Shown here: positions 55,301 through 64,000 of the stretch, in pieces | How positions within the stretch are numbered: position 1 is the stretch's first letter | Layout of the letters: every line of letters begins with the position of its first letter | Notes under the pieces: generated by a model | What the model was told of the DNA's origin: nothing | What the model saw: the letters and a program-made list of their open reading frames with translations, nothing else | Databases searched by the model: none | Program-made: the position numbers and the translations under genes | Origin: Adiantum capillus-veneris | Lineage: Eukaryota > Streptophyta > Polypodiopsida > Polypodiales > Pteridaceae | NCBI GenBank assembly: GCA_014529385.2 | Contig: CM043960.1 | Location: 120,788,543-120,852,542 of the forward strand | Reading direction: 5' to 3' | DNA: 64,000 bases

Positions 55301-55449
55301 CCTACTGGATTGAGACAGGCAGGAAGTTGAATAATAAGGGTCTGATCCAACTTGAGCACTTCTGGGACAGTGTCAACAAGATTTGGAAAACCATTGACCT
55401 TATGATTTCCCAGTACCAGCTCAATAGCTTGAAGGTTTTGCTTGTCTAC
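52328..55449 (+). pseudogene. LINE ORF2, copy A, broken and truncated
   Basis: Starts MNPILMMESLSIQSWNVKGL. Endonuclease motifs are WNVKGL, QEHHLDA, IVNVYGP, LLVGDFNMVE, TASRLDRCYC and DHIPLH, but the usual SDH reads WDH. The RT shows KHWRPIMMMS, HQHGFIKGRSIYDN, DLDKAYDRITW, GCLLAPLLFAI and CFADDSLLF. Breaks: a ~10-base deletion after YGP (near 52680), TAG at 54136-54138 in front of motif A (CAG in the relative at 32970), an ~8-base deletion after FAIGSH (near 54365), and a 1-base insertion near 54845. It ends abruptly at 55449, where AT-rich monomers begin. Confidence 0.9.
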
Positions 55450-56312
55450 GTAATTCTGCATAAGTAATTAGCTAGATTAATTTTCTGAGCTTCTCCTAAT
55501 TATCACGGGTTCTTGAAAACCTAATTGACCATTGATAAATATATCACAACATTTGAAATGCATGTACTAATTTCCCCTATTTAAATTACTCAAATAACAT
55601 AGTATTTCTGCTAACTTAATTAGCTAGATTAACCTTTTAAGCTTCTCCTACTTATCACGAGTTCTTGAACACCTAATTAACCATTGATAAATATATCACA
55701 ACATTTGAATTCCATTTACTAATTTTCCCTATATAAATTACTCAAAAATTAGAGTAATTCTGCTAAATTAATTATCTAGATTAATTTTTTGGGCTTCTCC
55801 TAATTATCATGGGTTTTAGAACGCCTAATTAACCATTAATAAATATATCACAACATTTGCAATCCATTTACTAATTTTCTCTTTTTAAATTACTCAAAAA
55901 ACATAGTAATTCTGCTAAATTAATTAGCTAGATTAATTTTCTGAGCTTCTCCTAATTATCACGGGTTCTTGAACACCTAAATAACCATTGATAAATATAT
56001 CACAACATTTAAATACCATTTACTTATTTCCCCTATTTAAATTACTCAAAAAATAGAGTAATTCTGCTAAATTAATTAGCTAGATTCATTTCTGAGCTTC
56101 TCCTAATTATCACAGGTTCTTGAACATCTAATTAACCACTGATAAATATATCACATCATTTGAAATTCATTTACTAACTTCCCCTATTAAAATTTCTCAA
56201 AAAACAGAGTAATTATGCCTAATTAATTAGGGAAAATTATCAGAAAATTATAGGATAATTTTCCTAGTTTAATGAGTGTCTAATTCAACTCAGATAATTA
56301 CTTCAACTTAAT
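55450..56312. repeat. Partial array of ~151-bp monomers at the duplication junction
   Basis: Five to six monomers with CACGGGTTCTTGAA-type blocks at about 55500, 55650, 55803, 55951 and 56103. They correspond to about 49553-50550 of unit A. The left edge joins LINE ORF2 (after GCTTGTCTAC) and the right edge joins the TCTCTAGG start of unit B. It is therefore a third, partial copy created by the rearrangement. Confidence 0.85.
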
Positions 56313-59300
56313 CTAGGTCTCTAGGTCTCTAGGTCTGATAAAAATCGGAGTCCCTAAACATGAAAAATCCAAGGAATAGACCTTTACCATTGACAATGGC
56401 TTGGGTCTATATCCTTAGAAGAAGACTCAGTCCTGTCTCGCAGTAGAAACGGAACAACCTTTTAAAAGTCCAAAAACTATTTCGGCCCTAAATTTTTCAC
56501 AAATTGGACTAAGGTGTCCTCAACCAACGCTTTTTTTCCCCTAACATACTTGAGGGCACAGCCACCGGTAGATTCCTCTTCCGATTCAAGAAGTTTTCTA
56601 GACGTTTTAGTGGGCAGGGATGGATAGTTACCTGACTAATCAGGTCCACCCGTCCATGATTGACAACCTTAGTCAATCCCCACTTGCCACCCCGCACTCA
56701 CACAAGATTCATTTATCTTATTATTGTTTTAACATTTAAAATAACGGTTTCTTTTAATGTTCCATCACAGTAATTCCTTGAAGACAGCATTGAAAGCATT
56801 CTTTTAGAAAACAGACATCTTTAAACTTAAGACAGGGTACTGTCAATCAAAACATTATCCATAATAACCATGACCAGTACTCTTCTTGTCTCAAGACCAC
56901 CTAAGGGTGAAAAACGACACCCATTCCTTATTCAAATCCGGAGTGGATAAACGGAGTGGATAAACCCCCACCCAAGGTTCCAAGTGCCCATACACCAAAC
57001 CAGTTACCCATACAACAGGGCGGCTCCCCTATGATAGAAACGGTATCCTAACTTATGTAGAAACATCAAGACATGACACGGAGTAGAAACTCATCGTTCA
57101 TGGGGGTAACCGACTTAACCGTGGCTAGAAAGCCAATCATTATCATCAATTTATATCAAGGAGTCGGAGGTGTCTTGAGACAAGCTTTCTTAAGGATGAT
57201 CAAACATATCTTTCCTAATTCAACCAGTTTTAACCCAAACAATTCTTTCCTATATTATAAACAAATGCACATTGGAAGTTACCTTCCGTTTTCAGCCAGT
57301 TTATCCTTCTTACGTATGCAATGCTAACTTATAAAATAACTTAAACTAATTAAAGACTTAATTGAACAATGGGCACCCACATGGGATTGATTGTCCATCT
57401 GCTGCTGCGCCGGCGCCTGAAGACTCTCCTCCGTTGGCCTACTACTAGGCCCGGCTTCCTCGTCGTGCGACACTCTAGTTTGTTTTGGAGCTACTTCCTC
57501 ATCATCAGATGTAGGATTTGCTCGAGTTCTTTTTTGTGCCAAAACTTCTTATCCTTATAAAAAGGACGTCTAATCATTAGGTAAATAATTCAAAATCTAG
57601 ACTTAACCTTTGTATTCAACAGTAACCGTAACCCATCCAAGGTTAAATTTATAGTTTTAATTGATAAATTTTTGACCTAGTAATTTCTTATTTGTCTATA
57701 TAAGCATGATTACTTCTTCCACCGCTTCCCTAAGGGTTTTCTAAGCTCTCCTAACTTTATTATAATTTTCTATATCTTTTTTCTAATTTTTCTATCAACT
57801 TTTAAGTTAATAATTTACTTATTTTAGGCTTAATATTTATTGTATTTAATTTCTCTTAAAGATTTCATTTCCTTAACTTGATATCATAGGTTTGCACTTA
57901 CTATAATTTTTCCAAAAACTTTTAACCACAAAGTCTATTTATTTTAAATAATCATTTACTCAAAATAAGACTTTTGGTCAATTATGATTTACTAACTTCA
58001 CTAATTAACTATGGTATAATTACCACAAGTAGATAAGGATATTTTTGACCTCTGGTAATTATCTTATTATTTTTCAACTTAGTTATATAATTTTCATCTT
58101 CAATTTTCAGCTAAAATTAGGATAATTTGACTTAAATAAATACTTATGCTACTTTTTTAACCTTGAAATATTTATGACGGCCTCTTTATTATGTAAGCTA
58201 ATTGTGATAAATAGAATGTAATCATATAGCATGATTACTAATTTCCCCTTTGAAATTTCCACCAAAATTAGTATATTTTGACTTAGATAAATATCTATAC
58301 TACTTTTCTAACATTGGAATAAATATCACGGCCTCTTTACCCTATAATACAGCTCTGATAAATAGCATGTAATTATAACACATGATTTATGAATTTTCCT
58401 CTTTGATTTTTAGCTAGAAATAGTATAATTTGACTTAGATAAATATCTATACTACTTTTCTAACCTTGGCATAATTATCACGGCCTCTTTACCCTATAAT
58501 ATAGCTCATAAAAATAGCATATAGTCATATAGCATGATTTACTAATTTTTCTCTTAAGTTTTTAGCTAAAAATAGTGTACTTTGACTTAGATAAATATCT
58601 CTACTACTTTTCTAACCTTGACATAATTATCACAGCCTCTTTAGCCAATAATACAACTCTGAAAAAATAGCATGTAATTATAGCATATGATTTACTAATT
58701 TCCCCGCTTAATTTACCCCTAAAAAATAACGTAATTCTACTAAGATAATTAGTTAAACTAATTCTCTGAGATTAGCATAATTATCACGGGTTTTATAACT
58801 TCTAATTAACCTATAATAAATAACTCAATTAATTTGAACCTATTTACTAATTTTCTTTATTTAAATTGTCCAAAAAATAGAGTATTTCTTCTAAATTAAT
58901 TGCCTAAGTAAATAGGTAGATTAATTTTTTGAGCTTCTCTTAAATATCACGGGTTTTAAAACGCCTAATTAACCACTGATAAATATATCACAACATTTGA
59001 AATCCATTTACTAATTTTCTCTTTTTAAATTACTCAAAAAACAGAGTAATTCTGCTAAATTAATTAGCTAGATTAATTTTCTGAGCTTCTCCTAATTATC
59101 ACCGGTTCTTGAACACCTAAATAACCACTGATAAATATATCACAACATTTCAATACCATTTACTAATTTCCCCTATTTAAATTACTCAAAAAATAGAGTA
59201 ATTATGCTAAATTAATTAGCTAGATTAAATTTTTGAGCTTCTCTTAAATATCACGGGTTTTAAAACGCCTAATTAACCACTGATAAATATGTCACAACAT

Positions 59301-60264
59301 TTGAAATCGATTTACTAATTTCCCCTAATAAAATTTCTCAAAAAACAGAGTAATTATGCCTAATTAATTAGGGAAAATTCTCAAAAAATTATAGGATAAT
59401 TTTTCTAGATTAATGACTGTCTAATTCAACTCTGATAATTACCTCAACTTAATCTAAGCTTAATTAATATATTTACCATTAATTCATAGTTAATTTGGCT
59501 AATTTCAGCCCTAATATGATAGGATAATTAATGAGCTTAGTATTACTATGTTTAATTATAATAACCATCAGAGATTAATTAATTAAGAGAGGTTTTATGA
59601 GTATACATAGGCTTAATCTTTGATTTATTAACAAAATAGCTTAATCTAACCTTGCTAATTAAGAAAGATTAGACTAATTACCGTTTAGGGTAATCAATTA
59701 GAGATTAATCTCTAATGATTTCTGCGTAGTGTTCTCTCTAGATGAGAGAGAGAGTATCAAGGCTCTGAGTCTGTCTAAAATGTGAAGCTAGGGGTCCTAT
59801 TTATAGTTTTCTGGCACTCATAAGCTCTCACCGGCTCAAAAAGGCAGTTGCTTGAAGTTCAAGCACGCCCAACAAGTCAAAAAACGCCCCCTGCTGCTAA
59901 ATGATTCCTTGGCAGGTTAGTGATGACCCTCCCATTACCTGCAAGCTTTTAAAATATCAATTCTGCTATATTTTGACCTATTTTTGCTTAATTGGTAAAT
60001 ATCTTGTAAATATCTAGGAGGACTTTAATAAAGTCTATGCTTAAATGATTACTGCAACCCTTCAATTTTACCTATTTTACTCAATTCACAGTGTAAACTT
60101 CCAGGGGTCATAATATGCCAGTTTTTATCGGAATTCAATTCTGAAAATTTCTAGCCCGGGGTTTGCCGTGTTTAAGATTCCAAAAATATCAATATTTGCC
60201 ATGGTTGGACAATTCTACATTGCTTTTTCAATAATCATATCAGTTTGATTAAGCTTTATACAAC
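56313..60264 (-). mobile_element. AT-rich tandem-repeat element, unit B
   Basis: Second copy of 47979-52136. It starts with TCTAGGTCTC repeated one extra time, contains ~1.1 kb (57026-58127) that unit A lacks, has a shorter monomer array (about 58130-59340, blocks near 58320, 58476, 58628, 58782, 58947, 59096, 59251), and only one promoter-like block (TATA at 59795-59814, minus strand). It is followed by the same LINE. Identity to unit A is very high outside these indels. Confidence 0.75.
57324..57542 (-). pseudogene. Possible start of a retrotransposon gag ORF
   Basis: A minus-strand 72-codon frame beginning MAQKRTRANPTSDDEEVAP and continuing through a Pro/Glu/Ser-rich hydrophilic stretch (GPSSRPTEESLQAPAQQQMD). 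Such charged, low-complexity starts are common in plant gypsy Gag proteins. It lies downstream of the minus-strand promoter-like block and monomer array. No Gag domain follows before the frame ends. It may be a truncated coding start or chance. Confidence 0.35.
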
Positions 60265-60421
60265 CTTTAACGTTTCAGAAACTGGAAACCTTACACTTTT
60301 GCAACACTGCAAGAAAAGAAATCCTCTGACTTGGAACCCCCGAATTCTCCTAAGACCAAGGAGAAGGGAAGGGGGGGGGGGGGGATGATTCGGATGGTGA
60401 AGAATTCGTTCTTCTATCCCA

Positions 60422-62475
60422 ATGAACCCCATATTAATGATGGAGTCTCTCAGTATCCAATCTTGGAATGTAAAGGGGTTGAAAACCCGTAAGAAGAGTA
60501 CCATATTCATGGAGGAAATAAGAAAGGAGAAGACAATCAACTATTGGGCCATGCAGGAACACCATCTAGACGCCCATAGCAAGAGAAAGCAGATTCTAGG
60601 AAAGAAACTGGTATTCTATGGAGAAGGAAATAACACCTTCAGTGGCGTCCTCAGCATTGTGGATAGAGAATTCGAGCCGAAGTTGGTTCTTAACCACCCA
60701 CCTGACAGAATCCTGGGGAGTAGAATCAGATGGGAAGGGCGTCCCCTCACCATAGTGAATGTGTACGGCCCTTAGATATAGCTAAACTATGGATGCATCT
60801 CAGAGATACCCCTACTGAAGGGGAATTGTTGTTGGTTGGTGACTTTAATATGGTAGAAAAGAGCAGGGATAGAATAGGATCCTCTAGTGTGCTGGCTGGC
60901 TCAGAAAGGTCTAAATGGAAAAGTTTGTGCGAAAAGTGGGCAATGATCGACTTATGGGATTTTGGCCCATGGAACAGCATGCTTGGGTTCACCTACACAA
61001 GCCTTCAATACGCCCTCACTGCCTCCAGATTGGACAGATGCTATTGCTCACACCAAGCTGACTGGATACCGACGTTGATGGAAATGAAGGTAGTCCCAAC
61101 AAAAATCCTCTGGGATCACATTCCTCTGCACATACAATTTAAGAAGAATAAAGAGGAGGAGCAGGCCCCAAGAGGTAAAAGAAAACTGTTGGTAACAGGG
61201 GCACATCTATTCAAAGACCCTCTTTTCATGAATCTAGCCAAGAAAGCACTGGGTAAGCTAAAAAAAGATGTCGACCTCAACAAACACAATGCGTGGGACC
61301 TCTTTGCTCGGAGCATCCAAAAAGCAATCAAAACCTCGGGCCCCCGAATTAAGAAAGCTAGGGAGGATCACCTTGGGAATCTTTCAGCGGAGGTACAATT
61401 GCTTACCGCTATAAAAGACAATGGCCATGCTACTCAGGTCGAACACAAACACTGGCTTGAAGCCAAATCGAACCTCGCTAATGAGCAGTTAGAAGATATC
61501 AAAAAGGCTATACTTCTCTCTAGGGAGATTTATTTGCAACCGGAAGCCTTCAATCAAGCTCAATTTTTTCGGGCTTTAAAAATCAAGAAGAACCGGGGCC
61601 ACGTTCGCTTGCTTGATGATGAGAAAGGGACAACAATTCATAACCAGGATGAAATGGCTGGTATGATGCTGAGCTATCTCAATCAAATCATTGGACGGTC
61701 AGAGACCCAGTCCCAAGAAGTGGAAGAAGCCAGAGGGACCTTACTTCAGAGTGTTAAAAAGAAAATTCCACACTCAGAAGCTAATAACTTGGAACGGGCA
61801 TTTTCCGAAGACGAATGTTCACTAGCATTGCAAGCCCTTGGCAAGGAAAAGTCCCTAGGTTGGGATGGGATGACGGTGGAATTCTATACAAAATTTTGGG
61901 ATGATCTCAAGGCCCCAATCACAAGTTTGGCCAATAAAGCCATGGTTGAAGGGTCGTTGGAGACAAGTGTGAAGAGAGGGCTTATCAAGCCCATCCCAAA
62001 ACAGATCTGCGCCTCTAAACTGAAACATTGGCGCCCTATAATGATGATGTCGGTGGCCTATGAAATTATAGCTAAAGCAGTGGCCCTTAGACTAGGCCCC
62101 TTACTAACCAAGATCATCTCCCCCCATCAACATGGCTTCATTAAAGGAAGGTCCATATACGATAACATCTTGGCAACAATGGTGGGCATAGAATACGCAA
62201 CTATCACAAAGCAGGAGTGCATTCTGCTGTAGTTGGACCTGGACAAGGCCTATGACAGAATAACATGGACATATATAGAAGCCATAATGGAAGCTCTAGG
62301 CTTTGGGTCGCGCCTCTGTCGGCTGGTTCGTGTAATGGGGGATGGTAGCCAGTTAGAGCTCCTACTCAATGATAGAATTGTGGGCTCTTTTGAGGTCAAA
62401 AGGTCTATTAAACAGGGATGCCTTCTTGCCCCCCTACTTTTCGCCATAGGATCACATCACGACGCTCGAAGCTAG
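60422..62475 (+). pseudogene. LINE ORF2 copy B: endonuclease and RT fingers/palm
   Basis: ATG (60422) overlaps the ORF1 TGA (60423-60425). Endonuclease part 1 ends at YGP with a stop (60773-60775) because about 10 bases are missing. A 500-codon frame (60730-62232) then carries LLVGDFNMVEKS, TASRLDRCYC, DHIPLHIQF (WDH in place of SDH), the long charged linker, LIKPIPKQI, KHWRPIMMMS and HQHGFIKGRSIYDN. After the TAG, 62233-62475 gives DLDKAYDRITW and GCLLAPLLFAIGSH. Differences from copy A are few (for example TINYWAM against TVNWLAM, MGDGS against MGYGS). Confidence 0.92.
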
Positions 62476-62491
62476 TGCTGAACCAGGGGAG

Positions 62492-64000
62492 GTGCAAGGC
62501 CTTGTTTTACCAGGAAATAGACAACTCCTGGCAAAATTTTTTGCAGATGATTCTCTCCTCTTCTTGAAGGCGTGCCCCCAGGTCATTAGAAAACCTCTGG
62601 AGATTGTGCAAATGTTCTCGGTACCTTCGGGGTCCCAATGTAGTATAGAGAAGTCAAGGATGGTTTCCCTATTGGAAAATGACTCATTTGACCCTTCTGT
62701 CTGGTTAGGGGAGATTGTCACAAAAGGAAATATCTTCAGACATCTGGGAGCCTCCTTGGGGGTGGATGTAACTCACAAGCAAAGATTCGAGTGGGTGCTT
62801 GAAAAAATCAAAACAAAATTGAGTAGGTGGGAGTATGCTCTTCTCCCATTCCCAAGTCGGGTAAAAGTGATGAATGCCATTATGATTCCTTATATTTCCT
62901 TCACTAGCCCGCTTCTCAAGATGGCTAAGTGTCACTCGAAAGAGTTCTTAAAACCAGTAAAAACATTTTTATGGAAAAATAACACGAAATCTTCCAGGCC
63001 ATGGCAATGGGCCCGTTGGGAATCGGTTGCTCGGCCGGGGAATCAAGGAGGCCTCGGGATTCTTAACCCTGTGACCCATGCAGAAGCTTGTTGCACCAAA
63101 TTTGTTGTTTCCTTGGCTAAATAGGATCAAGTTTGGGCACTCATGATCAGAGATATGATAGAAGCAGCTAAACTTGGCTCGAAGGGAGGAAAGTGGAGAG
63201 GGGTGGAGGTTCATGACAAATGCTAGCCGCGGCGTGGTCTACCTTAAGACTGGGGGGCAGCTCAGGAGAATTGGTAAGAAATGAAATAGAGTAGCAGGAT
63301 TCTTAAAGTGGGGGGAAGAAGCCAGATAGTTCAAGAACTCCATATTGCATTGGTCCCCCTCGCTCTCCAAAATTGTAGATCCGCCACAAACTCCCTATTG
63401 GATTGAGACAGCCAGGAAGCTGAATAATAAGGGTCTGATCCACCTTGAGCACTTCTGGGACAGTGTCAACAAGAGTTGGAAAACCATTGACCTTATGATT
63501 TCCCAGTACCAACTCAATAGCTTGGAGGTCTCGCTTGTCCACAAAGTGATGAAAGAACTGGACAATCTAGTGATGCCAATCTGTGATTCGGAGTTGGACC
63601 GGAATGCCTGGAAATGGCCCGGAAGAAGTCTCTTGTGGAAACCCCATTCTAAGATCATTTATCAGATAATGATGCAAAAGAATAATTGGTCTAGCCCCCT
63701 TAACAAGCTAGGGAAAAAGCAATGGCCGGAGGAACGGTGGGAGCATGTAATGGAGAACATATGGAAGCCAAATGTTCCACATTACATGAAGGTCTTCTTA
63801 TGGAAGGTTATTTGGGGTGCTCTACCGAGACGGGGGTGAAGATTCAGGAGAGAGGGATTAGGTCAAATTGATGCTTGGGGTGCATATTAGCTAGTGAAGA
63901 TCTGGTCCACCTATTCATGGACTGCCCAGCTATAAAAGGCCTCGTAGGGAAAGTATGCAAGTGGATCGAGAGAACATGGAAAATTAGTTTTTTCAAGACT
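62492..64000 (+). pseudogene. LINE ORF2 copy B: RT motif C to C-terminal zinc region
   Basis: 62492-63124 (210 codons) holds LLAKFFADDSLLFLKACPQ (catalytic Asp pair intact), NIFRHLGASLGVDVTHKQRF, SRWEYALLPFPSRVKVMNAI, WKNNTKSSRPWQWARWESV and GGLGILNPVTHAEACC. Stops follow. 63345-63839 carries WKWPGRSLLWKPHSKIIYQI, KKQWPEERWEHVMENIW and MKVFLWKVIWGALPRR. Frame-shifted remains of the zinc region (SEDLVHLFMDC, GKVCKWIERTWKISFFK) reach the window end. The 3' end and poly(A) lie outside. Confidence 0.9.

Larger units (their letters stand above)
60265..64000 (+). mobile_element. LINE copy B (ORF1 end plus ORF2), runs off window
   Basis: Near-identical to 52137-55449, then continuing to the window edge. 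Copy B shares with copy A the deletions after YGP and after FAIGSH, and the TAG before motif A. Those lesions therefore predate the duplication. It reads CAA where copy A has TAA near 60309, and lacks the copy A insertion near 54845. Confidence 0.93.

Overview
The window reads as repeat-dominated nuclear DNA of a land plant with a large genome. It carries degraded LINE, Ty1/copia and Ty3/gypsy copies whose primer-binding sites match plant initiator-Met and Asp tRNAs, many dinucleotide microsatellites, and one plant-type alcohol dehydrogenase fragment. I cannot fix the lineage from sequence alone. No intact host gene, rRNA, tRNA or CRISPR array is visible, and almost every coding stretch is broken. 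Many in-frame stops are C-to-T type changes (apparent CGA to TGA, CAG to TAA/TAG, TGG to TAG), as expected where methylated cytosines decay in silenced DNA.

Layout. 0-2 kb (minus): two degenerate, unidentified genes, one with a canonical small intron. 2-8.5 kb: repeats, microsatellites, an ADH-like fragment with a foldback element at its 5' edge, a three-unit tandem repeat, and a copia solo LTR (7707-8494) with a perfect GTATT duplication. 8699-18868: a structurally complete minus-strand Ty3/gypsy element with CCAGC duplications, two LTRs of about 958 bp, an Asp-tRNA PBS, a gag-protease ORF, no reverse transcriptase or integrase, and a 2.2-kb leader holding six copies of a 22-bp palindrome in a higher-order pattern. 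19-31 kb: LINE 3' fragments (one with a perfect 24-bp target duplication), local tandem duplications, a second foldback copy and a ~0.95-kb inverted repeat. 31.5-35.0 kb: a 5'-truncated LINE with poly(A) and target duplication. 36.6-40.8 kb: a minus-strand LINE that has lost its 3' end. 41282-45850: a copia element with an internal deletion fusing RT to its 3' LTR. 46.2-64 kb: a LINE whose ORF1 is split by an AT-rich element with ~151-bp tandem monomers, after which the element plus the LINE were tandemly duplicated.

The elements belong to a few families seen repeatedly. The LINEs share one ORF2 lineage (APE endonuclease, RT, C-terminal zinc-finger region), an ORF1 with DUF4283-like and CCHC regions, an ORF1 stop/ORF2 start overlap, and a short palindrome before poly(A). 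The gypsy element could move only with polymerase supplied in trans. The strongest candidates for undescribed biology are the gypsy leader palindrome array and the ~151-bp monomer element with its minus-strand TATA-like promoter.
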